Shown: positions 16,656 to 23,405 of the stretch, one piece after another
Layout: every line of letters starts with the position of its first letter
Numbering within the stretch: position 1 is the first letter of the stretch
Assembly (NCBI GenBank): GCA_024434165.1
Contig: QMIW01000033.1
Coordinates: forward strand, 1 to 41,215
Origin: Chloroflexota bacterium
Lineage (GTDB): Bacteria; Chloroflexota; Anaerolineae; Anaerolineales; Villigracilaceae
Reading direction: 5' to 3'
Length of the DNA stretch: 41,215 bases
Notes under the pieces: generated by a model
The model's database searches: none
The model's input: the letters and a program-made list of their open reading frames with translations, nothing else
What the model was told of the DNA's origin: nothing
Made by a program: the position numbers and the translations under genes

Positions 16656-16683
16656 CAGTGATCAGTAATCAGTGATCAGTTTG
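16656..16683 (+). repeat. Heptamer tandem repeat (CAGTGAT)n, intergenic
   Basis: Four 7-bp units: CAGTGAT, CAGTAAT, CAGTGAT, CAGTTTG. They start 3 nt after the epimerase stop codon. The same unit recurs inside the M48 protease gene at 18624-18679. Confidence 0.8.
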
Positions 16684-16736
16684 AGGAAAGTGAAAAGTGC
16701 GAGTGAAATAAAAAAACAAGATAAAAAGAGGAGCCT

Positions 16737-17597
16737 ATGAAAATCGTAACCGATTGCGCGGCGGATATGCCGAACGAAGAACTCGAACGACTGGGAATCG
16801 TCCAAGCCCCGCTGTTCATTCAATTCCCCGAAGGTGAGGTGAATTCGGCGGATATTTCCGCCGACGAATTCTACAACCGCCTCGAAGCGATGCGTCCGCA
16901 GATTCCCACCACGGCGCAGCCCTCGAGTGGAATCTTTGCGGAGTTGTACCGCAAAGTGGCGGAGAAGGGCAGGGATATTCTATCCATCCACATTTCGTCG
17001 GGCTTGAGCGGCACGATCAATTCGGCGCGCGACGGCGGCGAACAGATCAAAGGCGAGGCGAACGTCCATTTCTGGGATACGCTCACGCTCTCCGGCGGAG
17101 AACGCTTTCAGGTGCTGGCGGCGGCGATGGCTTCCAAGGCGGGCTGGGCGCTGCAAGCCATTCAGGAGCGCCTGACCCGCATCCGCGAGAAGACCGAGGT
17201 GATTTACACGCTCGACACATTGGAATATCTTGCGCGCGGCGGGCGCATCGGACGGGTCAAGGCGCTGGCGGGAGCCTTGCTCAACCTCAAGCCGATCATC
17301 CGCGTGGATACGGACGGCAGGTACAGCACCGTCAAGACCGAGCGGACAATCAACAAGTCCATCGCATCCATTGCGGAGCACATCCGTGAAAAATACGGCA
17401 ACACGCCGTTGTGGGTCACCGTTCTGCATGGACGTTTTGCCGAAAAAGCCGACGCGCTTTCGAAGGAATTGCAGGAAAAACTCAACATCGCCAGACTGGA
17501 AGTGATGCGCATCTCGCCGGTGCTGGGTGTGCATACGGGTCCGGGAATCGTGGGGGCGGCGGTGGTGCCGATGGAGTTGATGGGCGATTTGGAGTAG
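16737..17597 (+). CDS. DegV family fatty-acid-binding protein
   Basis: 286 residues, typical DegV length. DegV/FakB proteins bind a fatty acid between two alpha/beta domains and can present it to a fatty acid kinase. Visible family motifs are the N-terminal IVTDCAADMP, the TTAQPSSG and SSGLSGTINSA loops that cradle the carboxylate, DTLEYLARGGRIG, and GPGIVGAAVV at the C-terminus. ATG 16737 follows AGAGGAGCCT. No fatty acid kinase gene is next to it. It shares a terminator region with the convergent M48 gene. Confidence 0.93.
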   Translation: MKIVTDCAADMPNEELERLGIVQAPLFIQFPEGEVNSADISADEFYNRLEAMRPQIPTTAQPSSGIFAELYRKVAEKGRDILSIHISSGLSGTINSARDGGEQIKGEANVHFWDTLTLSGGERFQVLAAAMASKAGWALQAIQERLTRIREKTEVIYTLDTLEYLARGGRIGRVKALAGALLNLKPIIRVDTDGRYSTVKTERTINKSIASIAEHIREKYGNTPLWVTVLHGRFAEKADALSKELQEKLNIARLEVMRISPVLGVHTGPGIVGAAVVPMELMGDLE

Positions 17598-17633
17598 AGA
17601 AATTTGCAAAGAGTTGCGAGAAGAGAAGAAAGA

Positions 17634-17662
17634 AAACGGGCACGCGATTGGCATGCCCGTTT
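17634..17662. terminator. Bidirectional terminator between convergent genes
   Basis: AAACGGGCA (17634-17642) pairs with TGCCCGTTT (17654-17662). The minus-strand side continues into TTTCTTTCTTC, making it the better terminator for the M48 operon; plus-strand termination after degV is likely weaker. Confidence 0.7.
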
Positions 17663-17667
17663 GAAAT

Positions 17668-18819
17668 TTATGAGGCAAACTTTCTTGCTTTCGCGATCCT
17701 CTCTCCAAGCGGCGGGTGGGAATAGAACATAAAGACCACCCACTTTTCGGGGTCAATCTCGCCGAGGTTCTGATTCGCCAGCCGCGTAAACGCGGAAGCG
17801 AACGCCTCCCCCTTGCCGGTGGAGCGCAGGGCGTAATCGTCCGCCATGCTTTCGCGCCAGCGGGAAAGCGCGTTTTCGAGCGGTTGAACCAGCAATCCGT
17901 ACGCACCGAGGATGAGCGTCAATGCCGGGAAGGCGGCAGGGTCGGCGATAGAGGTAAAGGAGAAGACGTTCACAGCGTAATCCATGGTTTGGGAGGCGAT
18001 GAACAGCCCAATGGTCACAAGAAGCGTGCCGGAGATGATAAGAAAGGGAATATCCTTGTGGACGTGATGCCCCAGTTCGTGGGCAAGCACGGTTTCAATT
18101 TCGTCCGGCGTAAATTCGTTGATGAGCGTGTCGCCGAGGATGATGCGGCGCGTGCTGCCGATGCCGGTCAATGCGGCATTGGCGGCTTTGGTGCGCTTGG
18201 ACATATCGAACTTGAACACGCCGCGCACTTTGGTGTTGGCGCGCCTGGCAAGGTTCAGCAGGCGTTCCTCGAGGTCTTTGTGTTCGTCGCCGAGCGGGAC
18301 GTATTTGTTGAAGAGCGGCATGATGAGCACTGGGGCGAGATTGGAGAGGATGACGTTGAAGAGAAGCAGTCCGCCCGCCGCCCATAGCCACCACGCGTCA
18401 CCGGCAAGACGCAGGGCGAGATACAGCAATTCAAGCAGAATCAACCCGATGGGCGCGCCGATGGCGAGACCTTTGAGTTGATCCACGATCCAGTCTTTGA
18501 GCGTCTGGTTGGATTGACCGAAGCGCCTGGGCAGGACAAATCCGCCATAATAGCCGAGGGGCAGGTTGAGCACAAAGTAGATGCCGCCAAAGACAATGAC
18601 GTAGAGGACGATGACCAGTGGCTCAGTGATCAGTGACCAGTCGTCAGTGATCACTGACCAGTAATCAGTAAGCAGTGTGCGAAGGGAAACGCTCCAGCCA
18701 AGGAAGAGCCAGGCGAGGGCGTAGATGGCGCTGAAGGCAGTATCCATCAGCCACAACCGGCGGCGGATGCGGGCGTATTGCCTGGCTTGTTTTTGTCGTT
18801 CGGGGTCGAGAGCGGTCAT
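17668..18819 (-). CDS. M48 family membrane zinc metalloprotease with repeat-derived insert
   Basis: 383 residues, Ste24/HtpX-like. Several membrane segments surround a cytoplasmic-side zinc site, HELGH at 247-251 (LAHELGHHVHKD), with the third ligand in the RWRESMADDYAL region. M48 enzymes cleave membrane-associated or prenylated proteins; the bacterial role is usually quality control. Residues about 47-66 (RTLLTDYWSVITDDW and on) are encoded by eight tandem CAGTGAT-type heptamers at 18624-18679, so this loop between the first two membrane spans looks like an in-frame repeat insertion. The start overlaps the upstream hydrolase stop by 4 nt (ATGA), implying coupled translation. Confidence 0.9.
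   Translation of the reverse strand: MTALDPERQKQARQYARIRRRLWLMDTAFSAIYALAWLFLGWSVSLRTLLTDYWSVITDDWSLITEPLVIVLYVIVFGGIYFVLNLPLGYYGGFVLPRRFGQSNQTLKDWIVDQLKGLAIGAPIGLILLELLYLALRLAGDAWWLWAAGGLLLFNVILSNLAPVLIMPLFNKYVPLGDEHKDLEERLLNLARRANTKVRGVFKFDMSKRTKAANAALTGIGSTRRIILGDTLINEFTPDEIETVLAHELGHHVHKDIPFLIISGTLLVTIGLFIASQTMDYAVNVFSFTSIADPAAFPALTLILGAYGLLVQPLENALSRWRESMADDYALRSTGKGEAFASAFTRLANQNLGEIDPEKWVVFMFYSHPPLGERIAKARKFAS
18624..18679 (-). repeat. Heptamer array inside the M48 protease gene
   Basis: Eight plus-strand units in a row: CAGTGAT, CAGTGAC, CAGTCGT, CAGTGAT, CACTGAC, CAGTAAT, CAGTAAG, CAGTGTG. It is open in the coding frame and encodes a polar loop. The intergenic copy at 16656-16683 uses the same unit. 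Confidence 0.85.
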
Positions 18820-19391
18820 TTTGATTTACGATGTACGATTTCGCCGGCAAGCAGGGCGATGATTTCATCCGTTTTCATCACCTGACCATAGGATTTGAGC
18901 GCGGCGAGAAACGCTTTGTGGACGTGTTCGGCAGGAATGGTCGTACCATCGTATTCGAGGTCGCGGGTGGCGCAGGCGTTTTCGGCGATGATGACTTTGA
19001 AGCCAAAATCGGCGGCGGCGCGGGCGGTGGCATCCACGCACATGTGGGTCATCATACCAGTGATGACCACGCGCTCGATGCCCCAACCCTTGAGCATCTC
19101 CAGCAGGTTCGTCTCGCGGAAGGAGTTGGGATAATGCTTGTAAACGATGGGTTCGCCTTCGAAATGCGCCACGGAGTCATGGATATCCGAGCCTTCGTCG
19201 CCGCGGATGAAGAACTTCGCATCGGGTTTGAGCGAGATGTGCTGGATGTGGACGTGATGCCCGCCGTGCTCGCGGAAGCATTGCAGGATGGTATACGCCT
19301 TCTTTGCGGCTTCGAGCGGTTCGACCAGCGGGTACTTCCCGCCGGGGAAATAGTCTTTTTGGATGTCAATGACGAGGAGGGCGGTTTTCAC
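18816..19391 (-). CDS. Cysteine hydrolase, isochorismatase-like
   Basis: 191 residues. The catalytic triad of the family is visible: Asp9 (VIDIQKDY), Lys85 (VYKHYPNSF) and Cys118 (MMTHMCVDATARAA). Relatives hydrolyse nicotinamide, isochorismate, N-carbamoyl compounds or similar amides; the substrate here is undetermined. The tail IVHRKSK is encoded by ATCGTAC-type heptamers (18825-18838), suggesting that the last residues came from a repeat. Overlaps the M48 start by 4 nt. Confidence 0.9.
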   Translation of the reverse strand: MKTALLVIDIQKDYFPGGKYPLVEPLEAAKKAYTILQCFREHGGHHVHIQHISLKPDAKFFIRGDEGSDIHDSVAHFEGEPIVYKHYPNSFRETNLLEMLKGWGIERVVITGMMTHMCVDATARAAADFGFKVIIAENACATRDLEYDGTTIPAEHVHKAFLAALKSYGQVMKTDEIIALLAGEIVHRKSK

Positions 19392-19463
19392 AGTTTCACC
19401 TTTCAGCCAGAAGAGTGCCTGGCAAATGACGTATGCGGGGATTATCCGACATTGTCACGTTAT

Positions 19464-21047
19464 TCAAGAAGCAATCAAATTTTTCAACAGGTCGTCCGCT
19501 TGCCGCCTCAAGTGTAACTTCTCTGTAATGGAAGATATTTTCTCAAAATCCGATTTCGCCTTTTCGAACCTCTGCAGCTCCAGGTACGCTTTTCCGCGTC
19601 CCAGATACAGGCGCGGCTCGCGCGGATTAATCGTCAGCGCGCGGGTGTACAACTCCACAGCGCGGACAAATTCCCGGTTGACGCGGCAGGCGTCGGCGTA
19701 GCCCTGAAGCGCGAGCGCGCTGCGCGCATTCCGCGCAAGGATGCGTTCATAATAATCCGCCGCCCAATCCAGGTTGCCCTCGTACAAAATCAGGTTGAGG
19801 TCGAACATCACCAGCGAATCCTCCGGCGAAATCTGCACCGCCGTATCCTGATCCCGGTGCGCGGATTCAAGATCGCCCAGCCGGAAGTGCGCCAATGAGC
19901 GCACGAGATAAAACAGCGGCATCCGCGATTGCAGGGAAATGGCTTTGTTCAGCCCCTCCAGCGCAGCCTGGAACTCGCCGCGATCCATGAGGGCGGATGC
20001 GCGGTCAAAGTACGGCACAGCCCAGTGCGGGTTGATGGCTTGCACACGCGAAAAGATTTCGAGCGCGGCGTCGTAATTTTTCTCCAGCATGAAGATCTCG
20101 CCGCGCAGCATCAACCCAAAGGCATGGTTCGGCTGGATGCGCAGCGCGCGCTCCACGTCTGCCAGGGCGCGCTCCTTTTGACCGGTCAGCAGATAACAAC
20201 TCGCCCGCCCAAGATAGTTCCCCGGCTGGTTGGGCTTCGCATCCACATCGCGCGTGTAATGCTGAATGGCGCGCTCGTAATCGCCGAGCAGGTAATAATA
20301 GCCCGCGCGTTTGAAAAGATAATTGGCTCCCAGGTTCAACCAGCGCAGCATGGAGCGGTTCAACGTGCTGACAGCCAGCGCGATCAGCACGCAGAAGGCG
20401 AGCAAAATGTAATCGCGGGTGAAGAGTCCAAACGCAACCAGCAGCAGCAGGAACGGAATGCTGACCACGAGCGTGATCCAATCCGCGTTGGTTTTGCCGA
20501 AGAGCCATTCCATCGCGGCGTGCAGGATGTTGCCGCCGTCCAGCGGATAAACCGGCAGGAGGTTGAACACAACCAAAACCAGGTTCACAATCGCAAGCGA
20601 GAACGCCAGGTTCTGAAAAGTCTGCATCCAGATGTATATGTCAACTTCGCTCGAATACGGCAGGGAGATGAAAGCCAGCGCAATGTAAACGAACACGCAA
20701 AGGAACGCCAGCAGCATGTTCACGAGCGGACCCGCCAGCGCGATAAACAGGTTGTGCGCGGGTTTATCCGGCTTGTAAGCCAGGTTGGTGAAACCACCCA
20801 GCAGCCACACCACCACGCTTTTCACTTCCACGCCGACAACCTGCGCCGCAAAAGTGTGCCCCAGTTCATGCAGCAGGATGAAAAACAGGAAACCAGCCAC
20901 CCACAGCAGCGCTTCGACCGCGCCGCGCAGATCCGCAGGCTCGAACAAATAATAGGCAATCGGCACGCTGAACAGGAGCGAAAAATGGAAACGGATATCC
21001 ACTCCGCGCAGGCGACCGAGCGACCACGACAAACCAAATAATTTCAT
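19464..21047 (-). CDS. M50 (site-2 type) membrane protease with C-terminal TPR repeats
   Basis: 527 residues. The N-terminal half is a site-2-protease-like membrane domain: HELGH at residues 60-64 within a hydrophobic span, and the second zinc-ligand motif NLLPVYPLDGG (Asn162 to Asp170). The C-terminal half (about 260-520) is a string of tetratricopeptide repeats (YLGRASCYLLTGQKERALAD, YFDRASALMDRGEFQAALE and so on) that should sit in the cytoplasm and bind partners. There is no PDZ domain, unlike RseP. The likely role is regulated intramembrane proteolysis, with the TPR part selecting or sensing substrates; that is inference. No anti-sigma factor gene is adjacent. Confidence 0.9.
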   Translation of the reverse strand: MKLFGLSWSLGRLRGVDIRFHFSLLFSVPIAYYLFEPADLRGAVEALLWVAGFLFFILLHELGHTFAAQVVGVEVKSVVVWLLGGFTNLAYKPDKPAHNLFIALAGPLVNMLLAFLCVFVYIALAFISLPYSSEVDIYIWMQTFQNLAFSLAIVNLVLVVFNLLPVYPLDGGNILHAAMEWLFGKTNADWITLVVSIPFLLLLVAFGLFTRDYILLAFCVLIALAVSTLNRSMLRWLNLGANYLFKRAGYYYLLGDYERAIQHYTRDVDAKPNQPGNYLGRASCYLLTGQKERALADVERALRIQPNHAFGLMLRGEIFMLEKNYDAALEIFSRVQAINPHWAVPYFDRASALMDRGEFQAALEGLNKAISLQSRMPLFYLVRSLAHFRLGDLESAHRDQDTAVQISPEDSLVMFDLNLILYEGNLDWAADYYERILARNARSALALQGYADACRVNREFVRAVELYTRALTINPREPRLYLGRGKAYLELQRFEKAKSDFEKISSITEKLHLRRQADDLLKNLIAS

Positions 21048-21101
21048 GAATCAATTTCTCGCTTCAAACCGGACCCCGGACCTGTCAGCCGCCATCGAGC
21101 T

Positions 21102-21725
21102 TTACTTCCGCCCAAAGTCGGCGGGATTCTCGCCCCACAGTGCAGTATCCCATTTCAACACCCGATCTTCGGGAAGTTCATTCTCCGCCAGCCAGTTCTC
21201 GGCGCTGCGGATGAGCGCAAACAGAATGACGTTTTTGGGGGAGCGCTTCAATTTGGTTTTGCATTCCCCGGTATACACCCACGAAATCGCATTCTCCGAA
21301 TCGGAGTAGACGGGCACATGCACGTTATGCTTCACCTGCCACGTCAGCGCGTGGACGATTGCCAGGAACTCGCCGATGTTATTCGTCCCCTCTGCATAGG
21401 GACCCGCGTGGAAGATCTGCTCGCCCGTTTCCGTGTTCACGCCGCGGAACTCCAGTTTGCCCGGCGAGCCGCTGCATGCCGCATCCACACAAATCGAAGG
21501 CAGGACGGGCTTTACGCTGGCGGTCTTCCACCGTCCGCTCGAAGAGACTTTGCCTTTGTAGTCATCGTAGCGGGCGAGGTAGGCGGCGTCGGCTTCGGCT
21601 TCGCTCTCGAACGCCTTGTATTGCGCGCCGACGAATCCCTTCACCTGTTTCTCGCATTCCGCCCACGAGGTGAAGATACCCGTCCTGCGCCCCTTCCACA
21701 CCACATAATATTTCTGCTTCGGCAT
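21102..21725 (-). CDS. Viroplasmin-RNase H fusion (RNase HI type)
   Basis: 207 residues. The N-terminal 45 residues (KYYVVWKGRRTGIFTSWAEC) match the caulimovirus viroplasmin/RNase H N-terminal RNA-DNA hybrid-binding domain. The rest is RNase H: Asp81 (CVDAAC), Glu119 (NIGEFLAIVHAL), Asp142 (YSDSENAI) and Asp203 (NPADFGRK) give the DEDD set. It should remove RNA from RNA-DNA hybrids such as R-loops or Okazaki primers. Complete, all four catalytic acids present. It lies 54 nt upstream of the M50 gene on the same strand. Confidence 0.93.
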   Translation of the reverse strand: MPKQKYYVVWKGRRTGIFTSWAECEKQVKGFVGAQYKAFESEAEADAAYLARYDDYKGKVSSSGRWKTASVKPVLPSICVDAACSGSPGKLEFRGVNTETGEQIFHAGPYAEGTNNIGEFLAIVHALTWQVKHNVHVPVYSDSENAISWVYTGECKTKLKRSPKNVILFALIRSAENWLAENELPEDRVLKWDTALWGENPADFGRK

Positions 21726-21765
21726 ATTGTCAATTTTACTTCAATTCACCGCATGAATATTTGAC

Positions 21766-21793
21766 TTGACAAAAGATTGCCGTCACGTAAAAT
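21766..21793 (+). promoter_or_regulatory. Promoter of the sulfurtransferase unit
   Basis: TTGACA (21766-21771), a 16-nt spacer and TAAAAT (21788-21793). Transcription should begin near 21799-21802, only 2-5 nt before the ATG at 21804, leaving a leader of about 230 nt before the sulfurtransferase start. Confidence 0.75.
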
Positions 21794-21803
21794 ACGCGCG
21801 AAT

Positions 21804-21851
21804 ATGTTTACACGATTCCACCTTTGCTTGTGTCTTTCGCGGGGTTCGTAA
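21804..21851 (+). CDS. Leaderless 15-residue cysteine leader peptide (attenuator)
   Basis: ATG 21804 opens MFTRFHLCLCLSRGS and ends at TAA 21849-21851. Two of 15 codons are Cys (8 and 10: TGC 21825, TGT 21831), within His-Leu-Cys-Leu-Cys-Leu. No Shine-Dalgarno is present and the predicted transcript starts almost at the ATG, so translation would be leaderless. Actinobacteria carry comparable short Cys-containing leader peptides before sulfur genes, and leaderless polycysteine ORFs act as cysteine-responsive attenuators in mycobacteria (established knowledge). The gene downstream here is a sulfurtransferase. Role in cysteine sensing is inferred from codon content and position. Confidence 0.55.
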   Translation: MFTRFHLCLCLSRGS

Positions 21852-21993
21852 TCGCCGCCTGAGACCCAATCCCCGGATTAAGCAGTCAACTCTCCAGACG
21901 GTGAAACGCTCCCCGCGCCCGATTGACCTGCGCAGGACGATTTGCCGTGCCTCCCTCCCGATGATTTCGGGTTCGTTCGGATGTTGACTGCTT
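21838..21993 (+). promoter_or_regulatory. Structured attenuator-like leader before the sulfurtransferase
   Basis: CGCGGGG (21838-21844), which is codons 12-14 of the leader peptide, can pair with CCCCGCG (21911-21917), or its GGGG with CCCC (21871-21874). A long-range 11-bp perfect stem joins AAGCAGTCAAC (21880-21890) to GTTGACTGCTT (21983-21993), followed by TTTATATTT, like an intrinsic terminator. Inside are CCTGCGCAGG and CCCGA/TCGGG hairpins. A ribosome paused on the Cys codons would cover CGCGGGG and could switch the fold (inference). No known riboswitch class was matched. Confidence 0.5.
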
Positions 21994-22029
21994 TTTATAT
22001 TTACAAAATCAGGAAAAGGAACTTTAGCC

Positions 22030-22869
22030 ATGTCGTATGCTCACCCCGAATATCTTGTAGATACCGAATGGGTCGCCAATCACCTGAACGACCCGCAAGT
22101 CCGCATCGTTGAATCGGATGAAGATCCCCTGCTCTACGCGGTCGGGCACATCCCCGGCGCCGTGCAAGTGGACTGGTTCAGTACGCTCCAGCACCCGCTG
22201 CGCCGCGATTTCCTCACCAGGGAACAGTTCGAGGAGGTCTGCTCGAAGCTGGGCATCGCCAACGACACCACCGTCGTCTTCTACGGCGACAAGTCCAATT
22301 GGTTCGCCTGCTATGCGTTCTGGCTGTTCCAATATTACGGTCACGAGAAGGTCAAAATCATGAACGGCGGACGCACCAAATGGGAACAGGAAAATCGCCC
22401 CCTGGTGAAGGAGGTTCCTTCCTACCCGGCAACCGTCTACAAGGCGAGAGAGGCGGATAAATCCATCCGCGCCTTCCGCGAGGACGTGTTCAAGGCGCTG
22501 GAAGCGAAGAAGCCGCTGGTGGACGTCCGCTCGCCGAAGGAATATACCGGCGAACTTCTGCACATGCCCAACTACCCGCAGGAAGGCGCCACGCGCGGCG
22601 GTCACATTCCCGGCGCGGTCAACATCCCGTGGGCGCAAGCCGTCAATGAAGCGGATTCAACCTTCAAGTCTCTGGAAGAACTGCGCGCGCTCTATGAAGG
22701 GAAGAACATCCAGCCGGAAGGCGAGATCATCGCCTACTGCCGCATCGGCGAACGCTCCTCGTTGACGTGGTTCGTGTTGAAGTACTTGCTCGGTTATCCG
22801 AAGGTCAAGAACTATGACGGTTCGTGGACCGAATGGGGCAACCTGGTGGATGCGCCGATCGAAAAATAA
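22030..22869 (+). CDS. Thiosulfate/3-mercaptopyruvate sulfurtransferase (two rhodanese domains)
   Basis: 279 residues with an inactive N-terminal rhodanese domain (about 8-125) and an active C-terminal one whose loop is CRIGERS with Cys237 (TGC 22738-22740). It moves sulfane sulfur from thiosulfate or mercaptopyruvate to thiols through a Cys persulfide. The basic loop CRxGER favours thiosulfate. The sequence closely follows the actinobacterial CysA-type sulfurtransferases ([31 protein letters not shown]), the genes often preceded by Cys leader peptides. AAAGGAAC lies before ATG 22030. Followed by SufE, which also handles persulfide sulfur. Confidence 0.95.
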   Translation: MSYAHPEYLVDTEWVANHLNDPQVRIVESDEDPLLYAVGHIPGAVQVDWFSTLQHPLRRDFLTREQFEEVCSKLGIANDTTVVFYGDKSNWFACYAFWLFQYYGHEKVKIMNGGRTKWEQENRPLVKEVPSYPATVYKAREADKSIRAFREDVFKALEAKKPLVDVRSPKEYTGELLHMPNYPQEGATRGGHIPGAVNIPWAQAVNEADSTFKSLEELRALYEGKNIQPEGEIIAYCRIGERSSLTWFVLKYLLGYPKVKNYDGSWTEWGNLVDAPIEK

Positions 22870-22880
22870 GCCGCAGGTAA

Positions 22881-22917
22881 ACCCGGGCGTACGGATAATT
22901 TATCCGTACGCCCGGGT
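22881..22917. repeat. 37-bp near-perfect palindrome between sulfurtransferase and sufE
   Basis: ACCCGGGCGTACGGATAA (22881-22898), one T, then its exact complement (22900-22917). No T-run follows, so it is not a standard terminator. It ends 9 nt before the sufE start codon, so in mRNA it would form a very stable hairpin next to that start and could uncouple or lower sufE expression, or protect the upstream mRNA. Confidence 0.85.
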
Positions 22918-22926
22918 CCATCCGTG

Positions 22927-23358
22927 ATGAATATGACTTTACCCAAAACCCTTCAAGACATTGTGGACGATTTCGCGGGCATGTCGCGCGAGGAAAAGCT
23001 CGAAACGCTCATCGCCTACGCTGAGTCCATGCCGGACCTGCCCGAGCGCTTCAAGGACGAACGCGCGAAGATGGAGCCTGTCCCGGAGTGTATGACGCCG
23101 GTCTTCATCATCGCAGAAAAAGATGCGAACGGCGGGATTCTCTTCCATCTTGACATTCCCAAGCAATCCCCCACCGTGCGCGGACTCGCCTCGATTCTGA
23201 CGAACGGGTTGAACGGCTGTACGCTCGAAGAGATTCTCGCCGTCCCTGCGGATTTTTACCTGCCCATGAATTTGCAGGAAGCCGTCTCGCAGCAGCGCAT
23301 CAACGGCTTCATCGGCGTGCTGGCGCACATGAAACAAGCCGCCGTTAAAGCAGGGTAA
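22927..23358 (+). CDS. sufE: SufE family sulfur acceptor
   Basis: 143 residues from ATG 22927; GTG 22924 and ATG 22933 are alternatives and no good Shine-Dalgarno is seen because the palindrome ends just upstream. SufE accepts persulfide sulfur from the cysteine desulfurase SufS and passes it to the SufBCD scaffold. The acceptor cysteine fits Cys55 in PVPECMTPVFI, and PTVRGLASILTNGLNG matches the conserved helix. No sufS or sufBCD here. Pairing with a sulfurtransferase under a Cys leader suggests shared sulfur-trafficking control. Confidence 0.92.
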   Translation: MNMTLPKTLQDIVDDFAGMSREEKLETLIAYAESMPDLPERFKDERAKMEPVPECMTPVFIIAEKDANGGILFHLDIPKQSPTVRGLASILTNGLNGCTLEEILAVPADFYLPMNLQEAVSQQRINGFIGVLAHMKQAAVKAG

Positions 23359-23370
23359 TGATCACAACAA

Positions 23371-23403
23371 AAGCCCGCCCCGGAAGCCTGGAGCGGGTTT
23401 TTC
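23371..23403. terminator. Terminator between convergent sufE and reductase genes
   Basis: AAGCCCGC (23371-23378) pairs with GCGGGTTT (23393-23400, one G-T pair), with additional inner CCGG/CTGG pairing and TTTTT on the plus strand. The minus strand continues TTTTGTTGTG, so it can act both ways. Confidence 0.75.
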
Positions 23404-23405
23404 AT

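Noticed and set aside
19929-21041. 370-codon frame opposite the M50-TPR gene
   Set aside because: Gln/Arg/His-rich without motifs; the sense gene has intact catalytic motifs.
21861-21875. CTGAGA resembling the TPP riboswitch core
   Set aside because: The other conserved TPP elements (ACCTGAT and the GTAGGGA end) are not found at the right distance, and the downstream genes are for sulfur transfer.
21783-22031. 82-codon minus-strand ORF in the sulfurtransferase leader
   Set aside because: Basic, low-information product; it covers the promoter and structured leader of the plus-strand unit and has no ribosome-binding site.
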